64,000 nucleotides of DNA from Liolophura sinensis (taxonomy: Eukaryota > Mollusca > Polyplacophora > Chitonida > Chitonidae). The notes beneath the pieces were generated by a model. That model searched no databases, had not been told where the DNA came from, and saw only the letters and a program-made list of their open reading frames with translations. The stretch's first letter is position 1. The number at the start of each line of letters is the position of its first letter. The stretch is taken from positions 25,533,385 to 25,597,384 of the forward strand of contig NC_088295.1 of the NCBI RefSeq assembly GCF_032854445.1, read 5' to 3'. Of this stretch, positions 33,160 through 46,689 are shown one piece after another. The position numbers were made by a program, and so were the translations under genes.

Positions 33160-36100
33160 ATAGTTCTCAATGCCTTATCTATATGGAGCACATTATTGCC
33201 TATATAGACCTTTGCTCTTGAGAAATAAATGGCGGCATACGGAACAGTTGATAGTTTAGCAATGTCGTAATTTAAAAACATTATAAAGACCTCAGACGTA
33301 TTAGACATGACGTGTTTCAAATTACCAATGTTTCTCCTTAGCTGTTTCGCATAATGAACAATTTGGAACACCTGTTCTTATTTCCAGTAAATTGGATTGA
33401 AATAAAATAATACCACACAGGCTGTATTGGTATCCGTAAAATCACCGATTTTGTACTCGTCGGTATAATGTGCCCAGTCCGCACAAGGATTACAAGCCAA
33501 TGTCGCCGTGTATACAGTCTTACTTCGCCGCCCAGCAACTGAAAGTGACAAATCCTCTGTGGAGATATACGGATTTGGATAAGGCAAGCTATCTAACATC
33601 TAAGTAAAAAATAATAAATAACACCCAACAACTCTTGATTTTCTTCAGCAGAATCGTTGTGAAAAGAAAGTTATCAGCGAACAAATGCCGTGCATTGAGA
33701 TTGAATATTGGACGCAAGTTTTGCGCCTTATACAACTGTTTTGTATTATAAAGAAGACGACGAACTGTAAGGAACGACACATGCGATGTTTTCACACTAA
33801 AAAGAGCCAATTTCAAATATACTTTTTATGAATCATAAATCGTTTTGTTTAGGGATACTTTCGATCAAATGCTTTTGAAATTAAAATATTAGTAATGCGC
33901 TATCAGTTTGGTAAGACATATAGGCTATATCACTTACAAATGTAAAGTCTGTCCATTTTCACTATCACAATGGCCATTCTAGCTTGAAGGAACCAACTGA
34001 TGTAGGCCTATATAATCAAGCCTTAGTCAAATCTATCTTACACGATCACAAAAAAGTTCTGAGAAATTTATATCGTGTCAGCGTTTGGTGGCTTGGGGCT
34101 GATGTCCAGGGAATCAACCCCCAAACATGGCGTTCTTTTTTCAAAAAGGCAGTTATTTTTGCAGCGGGTAAATAATGAACGCCATGCGTGTCTTGAGCAT
34201 AAAGCATAGATTTTAATAACACTTTATTCAAGTAAAAACTGTGGAAAGTTAAGAGAATCAGTATTAACCATGATCCACCGCAGATGCTGTCTTCCTCACT
34301 TGTTTACACATTTATAATGTACAGGCCTACAGCCATGTCATTGAGGATACTATCATCGCAAAAACATCAATGGGCTTTTATTGTCACCGTATGGCGTCCA
34401 GTTTAACCATTCATCAAAACATCATCTTCTGGTATTTATTTTCCTTTTCATTGTCAGCCAGAAGGTTTTGTGTTTTTGACTTTCTGTGTGTTATTTCTTT
34501 TCTAATTCAATTACTAGCCAGAGAAAACCATCTTACATCAATCTCTGAAAGATAAACTTCGTGTGTTCAGCGTGTATTGTAAATTAGATGTACTTCCTTT
34601 GACAAACTATTTGTGGTTTTCTGAAGAAAAATTTATAAGGTGCTTGAAAACGGTAAACGTTAACAGAAGGATATGGCCCGTGGTTATGGGTGGGGAAACC
34701 AGTGTGTCCAAAGTAAATGCTACTTATGAAGCAGCAAGACCTGGATTCGAGCATGCTTCCCCATTAATCAACGGCCAAATACCTAGTGCCTTAATTTATT
34801 AAAACCAGCAAAACCAGCATTGTTAAGTATTATCATTTTAAAGTCTTAATGAACATTATGTGCTCTCTGTTAGTAGGCCTGTTAATCGGTTGGTCAGTAA
34901 TGTCGGTGAAATTTCGATGTCTCATTCAGTAACATGAACTTCTCTTAACGGATGCCTCCATGCATGACGACATCGGCATTTTGAAGAATGCCGCAGTTAC
35001 TGAGTCAAACAATTGTGTGTACAAGTTCGCTTGCCCATATGTTGCCCCTGGATAAATTCATAGTAAGCCTGAAGAGGAATCACTATTGCTTTCCACAAGC
35101 TCTTCACGGTAAGAGGGCTGACTTTAGCGTTGTTGTTGCTTTTACAGTTATCTTACTCTTAGTGCAGCTACGGCGTTTGGGCGTCCCAGAAGTGGCTGTT
35201 AGCCGTTGGCCCTTGGTCCCTACTCCGTAGCTGAGATCCGAGTTTGTGACACCTGTCATCTGACTGCTGTCACTCGGATAATACTGAACGCGGGGAGTAA
35301 ACGTATCGAGACTTTCAGAATGTAACTTGTACCTGTGGTATGATTTATAAATATTACATATAACTACAAATTATGCCCATCCTCTTCCTGATATGTTACA
35401 TCTATATTGTATACACTGCCATCATCCTACAAGTTATAAGTTTGCTAAGAAGTATACTAATATACATATATATGCATAGTGCAAGTATGTGGCATTTGGC
35501 ATTTGCAAAACAGCTACGATAACATGAGCTTATCGATGTTTTCTTCACGATGGGGGTATGATAACAATCTGTAAAAACGATTCCACAGTTAATCAGTCGT
35601 GATTCCGGTCATGAACAGTTTAACGTCGGTGTTGATTTAATAGACCGTGTCTGATCGCTGCGTAATGGAAGTTGAATCTTAATCGTTTGGACATTATGTG
35701 ACGAAATTAAATGACTCTTAGTTTACCATCTACATCAAACTGATCGTGTTAGGAAGTTAAATAAGCCCCTGCTTGATGTTTGGTCAGTCTGCGACGAAAT
35801 ATATTCATTAGAACTTTAGAGACACTTACGTTTCCGGTAACCATACTAGTTGAAAGCCCACGTCATGTTTCACTCAACTCTTTTACCAGATACCAAACCA
35901 AAGAACTAGCTATCTGAAATGACACACTGTCTGGAGAACGTGAGTCGTATTTACATGAGTTACATGTATCATTTATCGACTGCTAGAAAGTTCCATCATT
36001 TATCTATTCTTCTTTCCGATTATTTTCTGACAAACCCCGAACAGATTTGGGGTTTAAAACGGATTAGGAAGACTTGTTAACCTAAAAGCAGCATTTTTAA

Positions 36101-37320
36101 CACAATGAAAGACGAAAAGTGAGTCAACAATTGAGAGTGGATCGCGTCCTCACGGACATTGCCCGTGTTTTTTGGAGAAAATTATTTTTTTTTTCGATTA
36201 AAGCAGACTGCCTTGTCCAACACAGCTTTATTTTATGCCAAGTCGACAGTGATTTTATACTGAACTACAGGAAAGGTTTAGAACTTTCCTGTAATGCAGC
36301 GCCATCTGTCAGCGTCAGCTTTTAAATCTTGACAGAGATCATTTTAGAATTCTTACATTAACTTTTACAATGCGTTCGTACGTAGCAGATTCAAAGATAA
36401 AATTTAAAGTCAGTACGCTTTAAGACAAGTAACGTTGAGGTATTGGCGTGTATCGTGAACGTATTGGCCTAATAGTCATTGTCCTAACTATGACTGATGA
36501 GAACGGCCAGATAGAAAAGCACTTGTTTTACTGCGGGACCAAGATGATACGACTTCCTGTAATGGCTCTTGTTCTGGTTAGCAGCCACTCTTCATGGATA
36601 GGCCCATGTGTGCTCGCCTATTCTGATACTTAACCCACCCATTTTAGAAACGGTTCCGCTGCTTTTGTCACCCGTCGATAGATCCTAACAATCAAGAGAA
36701 CACCCAGGTCTAATATTTGAATTTAGAATTAATTTTATCAAAGAACATCCATAAAACAGCTCCAATCTGAGTTTCTTAACTCTGAATAACCCTGTTTTAT
36801 GAGAGAACCTTTAGGATCAGGTTTAGGTTCAGTCCCATACAATCGTGTTTAATTCCGCTCATGACCAATGGCAATTTGTTAAATAAGCCTAATTGTGTAT
36901 CCGTCGACGTAATGAACTTCAACAGCTCTGTCATTTGTCCAAGTCAACGGGTGTCTCAGACACAAATGCTGATATTTCAGTAACGGCATGTAGACGCCAA
37001 CAGTCATGGAAAAGGGACTTTCCTTATCGTACCTCTCTTGAAAACGCTAACCTGATCACCATTCAGATCTAACCTTCCTCATTATAACTTATTTGTAGCT
37101 TTCAGTAATTTTGAAGCAAGACAGGTAATTTACAGTTTAAGTCCTTTGACCTCCATGTCGAAAACCTTACAGGGCCAACGAATTCATCATCATTAACAAG
37201 CACGTGTTTGCTGCTAGGATTTCGTTTCCATTTGAAAGATACTAAATCCTTCATATAGGCGGAGTCTATTCACAGGAGTTATCGATATGGCGCATAGTAA
37301 CAATATGATGGGTTATTACT
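33160..37320. other. Gene-free stretch
   Basis: About 4.1 kb of AT-rich sequence. ORFs up to 81 codons look incidental: no homology recognised and no flanking splice pattern. I see no RNA gene. Confidence 0.45.
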
Positions 37321-37698
37321 GTTGGAACAGTATTTGTTTGGGGTTTAATGTCAGTTTCAACATTATTTCAGTGTCTCCATTTTTAAGGCCTGTCTCAATG
37401 CCGACACTGTCGTTGCGTGTATTTACATTGCTGTCCACCAGATACGACACCGGGTCAAGCAGTACTTGGCCTATAAACTCATGCTGAGCAGTGTTTGGCC
37501 TGACCGCTTATAGTTCACACCAAGCGAAGTACCATAAATGACAATTTAAAAGCTTCAAGCAGAATTACATCCAAACTGGCCTTTTCCGGACTGGGCACTC
37601 TTGGAATGATAGTGGTAAAGAACAGGGAAACGAAAACGATTTCAGGGCGACTTGAGTGCTGATTGTGGTCTGATGATTGCAAACAACAGGGAAGCAGC

Positions 37699-37730
37699 AA
37701 ACGATATTGATAACATCATCAATATCGTTT
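37699..37730. repeat. Perfect 13-bp inverted repeat
   Basis: Arms aaacgatattgat and atcaatatcgttt flank a 6-base loop (aacatc). Confidence 0.8.
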
Positions 37731-37907
37731 TCCTGGGAGATATGGGATCAAGGTAAATTACTGTGTAACCTATGCACAAATCAAACAAGATACTGAATAA
37801 TCAGGACTTTATGGAATCCAAATTCAGTATCTCCAATCAAAAGCTTCTATAAAGACCAGTTTTCCAACAAGTAGAATTCTTATTTCTGTCTTCTGGACTA
37901 ATTTTAT

Positions 37908-38295
37908 TTGACAAATCGATATACCCCATTTTATGCAACCAGTTTAGCAACATTTATGTCAGAATTATTATGTGCTCATCAAACGCGTTTTCATGGAGTT
38001 TGAAGGCACAAAAAATAGCCTTGAACGTTTTTAGATCCTGGATGTTGAATATTACACGGATCCTGCTCTAGTGAAAATTGCCACCTCTTTGACCATCAAT
38101 CTTCTCACTGACTGGCCTGGTACCCTTCCAGAAAATTCATCAACAAACTGATCAATGAATATTTTGTTTTTTGCTATAACAAATCGATATGCATTCTTTT
38201 ATTCTGTCAATTTAAGAACATTTATGTCAAAATTGCAACGCACCGAATCAAACGCGTTTCAATGCATTTGAATGAACCAAAGTAAAGCTTGTTTG
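37908..38295 (+). repeat. Diverged direct duplication, ~267-bp offset
   Basis: 'acaaatcgatat', 'aacatttatgtca' and 'atcaaacgcgttt' recur in the same order at about 37911-38035 and 38180-38295. Confidence 0.6.
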
Positions 38296-38299
38296 TTCA

Positions 38300-41200
38300 C
38301 GTCCAACTTCCACAATTTAGAACCTATCCTAATAGTATTGTTTCTGATGAACTGAGATGTTGCAGTAGTGATAACTCCCATCTTAAATAGATGATTTATC
38401 TTTCCTTTAACAAATCCTGAACAAATCCACACAATGATGAACTGAAATGGTGGCAAATTTTATTAACGACCTTCTCATAGATGGAAATGTGTGGACAAAA
38501 CATGACAAATTGTTCTCTTGGGAACCTTAATACTAATTTAGCGTCTATAAATTTGAGATTTTGCCTAATTCAAGGCTCCAGCGTATGGCATTGTCACATA
38601 TATATGGTTAACACGTTAATTTTGGTTAGACGTATTTATTTGAAGACGCAGTATTAAAATTTTTATTTTCTTTATTATGTTTAAGATACAAAGCACACGC
38701 CTAGCATATATTTCTAAAAAATCTCCAGGCGATTTCTCCTTTACTTTGCCTTTAAATTTTGCCCGGACAATTTTACGGAATGTCTTTTGAACAATACAGG
38801 AATTAACATTTTGAGAGTTTCAAAGAGGAAGTGTTGTTTATGTCATTGCAATTGTCACATATTGATTCAAATTAACACTCTTGCTCGGCTTTCTGCAACA
38901 TTATTCCATAGCTGTCAGAAGGTTCTATATATTCTGGTCACATTGTTCAGTTCTAGAGGCCTACTCCATCTTGCACGGTACTCTGAAAACGGCCTTTATA
39001 GTATTTGCTTAAACAGAGGAGTGCAAATACAATGTAAGCAGCATAATTGCCAATTATTACAAAAAATAAACGTATGCGTTTTTCTAATAAATGTCAGTCA
39101 TCAATAAACAAGTCTCATGTGTACCTTAACGTTTACTGTTATAAGACTCTTAAATGATTTCTTGTCAGTATTATTTATTGTTTTTTTTTTTGTTGTTGTT
39201 TTTTTTTCTTTGGTTTTTATTCTTTGCTTGCGGTTTGACGACGCATTTTAAAATACCTCGCTCATATCAGTACGTGACAAACGACATGGTACTCATCAGT
39301 GTATGGCTGATAATTCTGAAGATTCTTTGCAAGTTTTTCCCTCCAGACCTGACCGTATGGTAGTTAAGTAGACTGCTAAACTGTACATAAAGCTGAAAAG
39401 TCGAACAGTTTCATCAAAACTCCGTAGTTTGTTTCATTTCCTGGCTCATCATGGGATTGTCTTATTATTGCCCGACTTGATCTAACTGAACATGTTTTTA
39501 ATGTTATAGGAACTACCGGCATAATATCCAACTAGTAGGATACTTTGTCAAGAATCTCCCAAAGAATGGATTTGTCAGGTAGATATATTTTACAAGTTTA
39601 AATTTCACAAACGTAAAAGTGTAAGATCAATTTTATAAATACTTAATAAGTGATCTGAAATAAAACTGACAGAAATTTTTTCTTACATGCAAATATTTAG
39701 CTGAACGTTTTCCGTCTTGGACAAAAATCCTTTGGCATGTATCACACTATATTTTGTCTTCCGCTTGGTTTCAGTTTTTAGATTATTTGATACATTTCGA
39801 CGCTCATGTGAATAGACCACCCTGGTCGATTATATGTGCCCTCTGAACAACGCTGTTAATACAAATCAGAACCAATACCACTGACAATTACCTGGCCTTC
39901 TCAAGACCCGAAACTAATTTCCTGATTGGCCAGAATCTTTGGTATAATCCCGGGCTAACGTTTCCTAGAGTTGAATAAATCTTACGGTGCAGATCCTCTA
40001 TTTAAATAGTCATTAGATAGTTTGCCGACAACACGTCGGGGGTTATGCTCTAAGCTGGAAGTTACCTGGAACATCTCCAAATACTAATTAAAAGATTACT
40101 ACTTTAACGACCCCAGTGCCACGGGAAGCTATTTTCGTTCCCACTTACATTCCAGCCAGGAATAATGTTACAGCTTTCCGCAGTATTTAGAAACAATGCC
40201 AATCATAATAGACGTCATCCGATTCCTGAGTCTCTTCCGCTATCGTCTAATGACAAACTTAATCTCTGGATTTTCCTGTTGTGGGCTGACATCATACCTT
40301 TAGCACTGATGAGTTAATGTTGGTGGCATTCCACGTTCTTAGTACAGGATTGAGTTCCACGTGAGTTGAGTCTTCAGATGAAAAGGCTGAAATGACGTAA
40401 TACGTCCCACTTCGGACTTTTGCGGGTATCGAATTGCACGTCAGGATGTGAGCGGGGATTTTAGCACATGACTGTTCCTATATCACCGGAAGCTTATGTA
40501 AACATAATGGATTTTTTCTGTATAATACAGATTAGCCATTATAAATGACATTGGAAAATGAGGGCATTTAAACATATTAAACGTATGAATGGGAGTGACG
40601 AATGGAAGTAAAATGTAACAAAATAACAATATGTAATATTGGGCTGTAATGTGATCTGAAACGATATTTCAGATCACTATTCCGGACAATAAATAGTGAG
40701 TTTTAACTGATTTCTTATACTCTGGCCAATTGTATGAAGACATGTAAAATTTACTAAGAAATAAATAAATCAAGATTCGATGACATATCCACTGAGAAGC
40801 ACTGAAAGTCACCAGTGACAAGGTACATTTTATGCAATGCATCTTAAATGTAAAGGCTTCAGCCTACACCCTGGCATTGCTAACGGTCGTAAAGCATTCT
40901 GCACAATAAGACCGTTCGAACTGCGTGATTGCAAAAAGCGAAACCTGTCTTCTCCTCATCTTATTGCACAATACCTCTCGATTATTTCGTGCCACAATCT
41001 CCAACCTTCAAGTTTATTATACCGTTTTGACCTTTAGGGCCAGAGCGTTTGGAGACTGAACCTATAAGTGAGAGTCGCGGATACAATGGGGAAGTATTGA
41101 AGCATAATTGGCTAACTCCGTGTGAATTCCTCATCGGATGTTGTAGCCCTATGTCACGTGGTGTATCCGTTTGATCCTGTTCAAATAGAATAAAAATGTA

Positions 41201-41880
41201 ACAGAAATACTACATTTCACACATTTTGTTGCACAGTGCACTTGTATTGTGACGGTAGGATCTGCAAACCTATGTCCAGTGTACGTGTACTACAGATAGA
41301 GTTACATGGTCAACATAAACCTGCTATATACAGTCATGGTAACCAGACGCTGGAAGGGTGATAAGGGCTTAACAGAGAGCCCATTGCCTCAGAGATGTGC
41401 ACTTTTAGCGCCAGACTAAATCCGTGATTTACCGACGTATCGGGTTCAGCCCGATACTCACCGAGACTTAGTTCTAGACGAATTAGACACATTACCGAGT
41501 AGGCTGTGTGGATCCCGGTCAAAATGCCTCGCGTATACGTCGTCCAGATAAATACATGACCTTGCGGGTGGGTGGTTGCTAACTCTTCTGAACTAGTAAC
41601 AGGGTTAAGAGAACGTGACGATTGTTTCCTTAGTCATTAGTTTTGCCTCGGAATTACAGTCAAAAATCACCTGTGTGGGACTAAGCCTTTACCTGGTTAG
41701 CTATGCTAAGAAAAGCTTTAAATACCGTCAACAACCATTGTTCTTGGCACAGATACAAAGGAAAACTGCTATCACGGCCAAGATGGTATTTACCCTAAGC
41801 AAAGCGTTAAATACCTTCAACTTGGCCGTTGCTATTCCTGTCCAACATGTGAATATGTTGCACATAAAACCTAAGGAAAC
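38300..41880. other. Gene-free stretch
   Basis: About 3.6 kb without a recognised gene. It holds a pT/TTG-rich run near 39180-39225, which may be a degraded SINE head, and a perfect hairpin at 40651-40677. Confidence 0.45.
40651..40677. repeat. Perfect 11-bp hairpin
   Basis: gtgatctgaaa and tttcagatcac flank the loop cgata. No U-tract follows, so no function is assigned. Confidence 0.75.
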
Positions 41881-41884
41881 CACC

Positions 41885-42098
41885 GGTTGACCCGTGTCAG
41901 TATAATGGCTCGGGGTGGGGGTGGGGGGCTTACTTGCCTTCGGTAAGGTGTCTCAGTGAAACAGCACTAGATAAAAAAAGAGGTGGAAATCCGTCCTGCA
42001 ACAATGTGACACATTACATGTACTCTAAGGCTTCCTTCGTCGTCATATGACTGAAAAATTGTCAAGTACGACATTAAACCCCAAGCACTCACTCATAA
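41885..42098 (-). mobile_element. Mollusc dispersed SINE-like element, second family
   Basis: On the minus strand it runs from 'gtgcttggggtttaatgtcg' and 'tacttgacaatttttcagtc', through 'gcaggacggatttccacctc', to 'gccattatactgacacgggt'. I recognise these blocks from mollusc repeats. The region is distinct from the tttgattgg SINE. Confidence 0.6.
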
Positions 42099-42099
42099 A

Positions 42100-42815
42100 A
42101 CGTAAGGACTAAGATGCGAATGTGGCGTAATCCCTCTACTGTACTGTTATCCTGACAGTACGTGTAACCAAATGGATGGCCATATATCATCAGATGACCA
42201 TATCTAGGCTACGACCGTGATCAGCACTCCTAATGTTGTTTTCGGTTTATATAACCCAGTATAGGGGCCTCCTTCGCCCATATGTCATATATAAGTCATA
42301 CATATATATAAGTAATTAAATATATATATCAATGTTGAATAATCTTACCTTTTACGTATCACCACGCTTCTTTTAGCCCCACTGGGTTAAATGTTTACTT
42401 GGGTTGTTTTAGCAATATCGCATTGGTATCTTGTCGAATAAATTTGTGCACATTTAAAATTATATACATACAGATATACAGGATAAACAAACCGTCGAAA
42501 CTAATTTGCTGTTCATCGTATTGAATATTCACATCTTGAACAAGGTGTAAACGGAAAGCGTGATGTATCCAAGGTTTTTTCTATACAAATGCAACTTGGA
42601 TCCATTACTGTATCCAGCCTAGCTAAAGATCACGAAATCAAGTAAGTTTACCAGAGCCAAACATTTTAAAAACATTTCTCTAATGATTTTCACAGCAAAA
42701 ACCAAACTATTGCAGTTTGTAACAGGAACCCCGACTCTTTCTTACTTTATCCTTCTGGAAATGTGAACTGCGCTTTATGATGACGTTCCTAAAATACTTC
42801 TTTTGTGAACAATTT
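42100..42815. other. No feature seen
   Basis: AT-rich sequence with 'atatata' runs near 42290-42330, leading into the 33-bp minisatellite. Confidence 0.5.
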
Positions 42816-42817
42816 AG

Positions 42818-44190
42818 TACATGTAGCTGTAGAGTATTCAGGACAGAGGGTACATGTAGCTGTATACTATTCAGGACAGAGGGTACATGTAGCTGTAGAT
42901 TATTCAGGACAGAGGGTACATGTAGCTGTAGATTATTCAGGATAGAGGGTACATGTAGCTGTAGAGTATTCAGGGCATAGGGTACATGTAGCTGTATAGT
43001 ATTCAGGATAGAGGGTACATGTAGCTGTATACTATTCAGGACAGAGGGAACATGTAGCTGTATACTATTCATGACAGAGGGTACATGTAGCTGTAGATTA
43101 TTCAGGATAGAGGGTACATGTAGCTGTAGAGTATTCGGGGCATAGGGTACATGTAGCTGTATAGTATTCAGGATAGAGGGTACATGTAGCTGTATACTAT
43201 TCAGGACAGAGGGTACATGTAGCTGTAGAGTATTCAGGGCATAGGGTACATGTAGCTGTAGAGTATTCACGACAGAGGGTACATGTAGCTGTATACTATT
43301 CATGACAGAGGGTACATGTAGCTGTAGATTATTCACGACAGAGGGTACATGTAGCTGTATACTATTCAGGACAGAGGGTACATGTAGCTGTAGAGTATTC
43401 AGGGCATAGGGTACATGTAGCTGTATACTATTCAGGACAGAGGGTACATGTAGCTGTAGAGTATTCAGGACAGAGGGTACATGTAGCTGTAGAGTATTCA
43501 GGACAGAGGGTACATGTATAGTATTCAGGACAGGATACATGTAGCTGTATACTATTCATGACAGAGGGTACATGTAGCTGTAGATTATTCAGGTCAGAGA
43601 GTACATGTAGATTATTCATGACAGAGGGTACATGTAGCTGTAGATTATTCATGACAGAGGGTACATGTAGCTGTAGAGTATTCACGACAGAAGGTACCTG
43701 TAGCTGTAGATTATTCACGACAGAGGATACATGTAGCTGTAGATTATTCAGGACAGAGGGTACATGTAGCTGTAGAGTATTCACGACAGAAGGTACCTGT
43801 AGCTGTAGATTATTCACGACCGAGGATACATGTAGCTGTAGATTATTCAGGACAGAGGGTACATGTAGCTGTAGATTATTCAGGACAGAGGATACATGTA
43901 GCACTAGAGTATTCATGGCAGAGGGTACATGTAGCTGTAGAGTATTCATGGCAGAGGGTACATGTAGCTGTAGATTATTCACGACAGAGGGTACATGTAG
44001 CTGTAGAGTATTCAGGATAGAGGGTATATGTAGCTGTAGATTATCCACGACAGAGGGTACATGTAGCTGTAGATTATTCACGACAGAGGGTACATGTTTC
44101 TGTAGATTATTCACGACAGAGTGTATATGTAGCTGTAGATTATTCACGACAGAGGGTACATGTAGCTGTAGAGCATTCACGACAGAATGT
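42818..44190 (+). repeat. 33-bp minisatellite, ~41 units
   Basis: The unit is 'acatgtagctgtagattatt' then caggacagagggt. Because 33 bp is 11 codons, both strands stay open for hundreds of codons (LQLHVPSVLNT one way, SCRLFRTEGTC the other). I treat those as artefacts. A few units are shortened (about 43520, 43605). Each unit contains the palindrome tacatgta. Composition drifts from 'aggacagag' to 'acgacagag' variants toward the right end. Confidence 0.9.
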
Positions 44191-44533
44191 AACTTGTGGT
44201 TTCAAAGAATATTTTTGATGGTGTCTGGATGTACCCTTAATGATCAGTACTGAAAATGTGGTTTCCAAGATAGAGGTACTTTAGCATACAGAGCGTTTAC
44301 GGATTAACTGGTCACGTGTAACCGATTGCCAACTATCAACGTGTTGTCGACAACAGCATACTCTCCATGAGCAGTATTTTGTATCGTATACCTGCATAAA
44401 CCAAGATTCTGCTGGTGGACAATACATTGTTTCATGCAAATGTTTATTAAATGTGCTTTTTGAGTAATTTTAGACCAGTGACATCAGGTAAATTAAATTG
44501 AACTTTTTTCTATTTAATTCAATGTTAATACTT

Positions 44534-45038
44534 TTAAGGGTTAGCATTAACACTTAGAACAAAACGCAATCTGAGGTTTAAGCCGTCAGATGAGACCATT
44601 TCATGGTAAGAAGAAGCCAGGCAGAACTCGGAGAAATCCCCGGCTATCCACAGATTCTTAGTGGTTTGTGTTGTTTTGTAAATTCTCCTTGCTATTATTA
44701 ACCCGGAACGTCCGATATGCTCAATGGGTGTACGTTTTGACGTCAAGGCTGTCAGTGTTGAAGGTCGTTGCATTGGAAAGATCAGTTTGCTTGTCTCTGA
44801 ATCTGTATTGCTTTTTCTATGTTTACTGATACTGGATAAGCCGCAGTCAGTCAAACCCAAAGCTGTTTCGGATTCTCCACATTTGGTGTCGTTATCTGGT
44901 AATCCCAAACCATGGCTGAATTTGCAATCACTTTTTACCGCGTATCTCCTGAAGCTAATGATCAATAATTCAAATCCATCGGTGACTACGCTAAAATCCA
45001 CCATTTTGACGTCATATCTGCAGCCTGGCCATTTTTAA
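44534..45038 (-). other. Unassigned 156-codon ORF
   Basis: The longest non-repeat frame of the right half (ends in NANP-stop on the minus strand), overlapped by a 104-codon frame on the plus strand. No domain recognised, no splice context chosen. It could be a repeat fragment or chance. Confidence 0.2.
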
Positions 45039-46015
45039 ATTTTTCTCAACTTAATTCCAAGGAAACTGTTTTATTGAACACAGAGCTTCTAAGCTGCTTT
45101 CTGTTTTTGATGACCTTATCATAAAAGCGAACTGCATGAAGTAAGTCATGCCGTCAGTTTCAATAAAAAGTCTAGATTGTTATATAGATAGGGACTGTTG
45201 GACATTTATCACCTGGACGATACATATGAATGTCTTCAGCACGAATTAAGATGACAAGATAAAGTCTTCACTAAACAATTATGCCCTTTCAATGTGCTGT
45301 TTGTTCGAAACATTGAATATTAATGTCTTATGATTGAGTTATAAACCAGCGCTTTTGAAAGTTAATGGGACTACTTAATGTTTAAAAATGGAGTGTAGTG
45401 CATTTGCTACAGTTGCTTCGTTATTTACAGCTGAAATAACATGTCCGTCTTAAAACAGACCGCGCCTTTACGCTTGCGCCATTAACTCGAGTATCAGACC
45501 AAGTCGGATTAGAGTGTCTTTGAGCCGACTTCACGACTATACTACGATAAAATTATTGTCCGTTTTTGCCGCTGTCAATAATAATAATTTTACCTACCTC
45601 AACTGCCCAAGATAAGTTTGAATTAAATATGTTGACTGGGCGTGGTTATATTACTATAATGATATTGTAGTCAATATTAAAGTGCCTTTCGCTTAAAAAG
45701 CGTATTTGTTTCGAAACGTGCCTTGTTGGAATAGCCAAACATCTGTTATCGTAGGATGAAGAAGTATAAAGTTCAACCTGGTGTAGAAGGCGATCGCCTG
45801 TTATGAAATGTGTTTCCCCTATGGCTCTGTTTGAAGTTCAGAGTGCTGTAAAAGGAAATCACACATAAAAACAATGTCTTTTTCAAGTGAATGGATGTAT
45901 GACAAGGGTTTAACGTCACCCTTGGCCTAGTTTCAGCGAAAATCTGCCTATATCGAAATTAATAACATGTCTTAATGCGTGTAGATCCAAACAAACATAT
46001 ATGCATGTATGCTTT

Positions 46016-46200
46016 GAGTTCTACGTGGTACTTAACAATTCTTCATGTGATGACGAGGAGTCATTAGGTGTGTGTACATTTACTGTGTCTTCTTGTAGCG
46101 ATGCGAGTCAATGCCGCCAAAGAGCTGCCGCTCCTGAAGTGTTGTGCCGAAGACAGCATACATGACACCTCACCCAGTCACATTATTCTGATAATTATTA
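46016..46200 (+). mobile_element. Possible mollusc dispersed repeat
   Basis: 'tgtcttcttgtagcgatgcg', 'ccaaagagctgccgctcctg' and 'acccagtcacattattctga' match blocks I associate with mollusc repeats, and the head 'gtggtacttaacaattcttc' resembles the 42-kb element. Boundaries are uncertain. Confidence 0.45.
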
Positions 46201-46434
46201 TTAAAGACGTACTGCATAGAGAGTAAAGAGCGAGGTAGAGTGTGATAGCTGGCAAATGGTCACACGTAACCGGTGAAATACGGCCTCTTGTCAGTTTACC
46301 GCAGTCAGCGTTTTATTCTACTGTTCATGTAAATGTATGATTAGTAGCAATGTACACACAATGGCTTAACTAGAATTAGGTTAAAAAATGTGCAGCAATG
46401 TTAATTGCAATTTATTAGACGTGTTGTCATCGCA

Positions 46435-46682
46435 TTTAACATACAATGCAAAGGGACCAGGCCTCGGGGATGCTTAGTTCACCAGCAGAATTCAACAGAA
46501 TCTTGGACCACCTATTCCTGTTTTCTTGCTCTAACCTCTCACTGCTTAGCGCCAAATGAAACAGCAATAAGTACCATTTTCAAAATTTGTGGCATGGCCT
46601 GGCGCGGGTTTGATCCCAGGCCTGCTGACTTTGAAGTGGGCGCCCTAACCATTCGGTCATTGAAGCGGTCAACAAACATATG
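46435..46682 (-). mobile_element. tRNA-derived SINE
   Basis: On the minus strand it has a tRNA-like head: gaccgaatggttagggcgcc (box A) and, about 35 bases on, gggatcaaaccc (box B). The body follows with 'ggcgctaagcagtgagaggt'. The acceptor stem is not tRNA-like, so this is a SINE head and not a functional tRNA. Confidence 0.65.
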
Positions 46683-46689
46683 TTAGAAG

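Noticed and set aside
42707-44253. Repeat-protein genes of 231-277 codons
   Set aside because: Open on both strands because the unit is 33 bp. No start context or splice support.
46590-46665. tRNA gene on the minus strand
   Set aside because: Box A and box B are present but the acceptor stem does not pair and SINE body follows, so it is a tRNA-derived SINE head.
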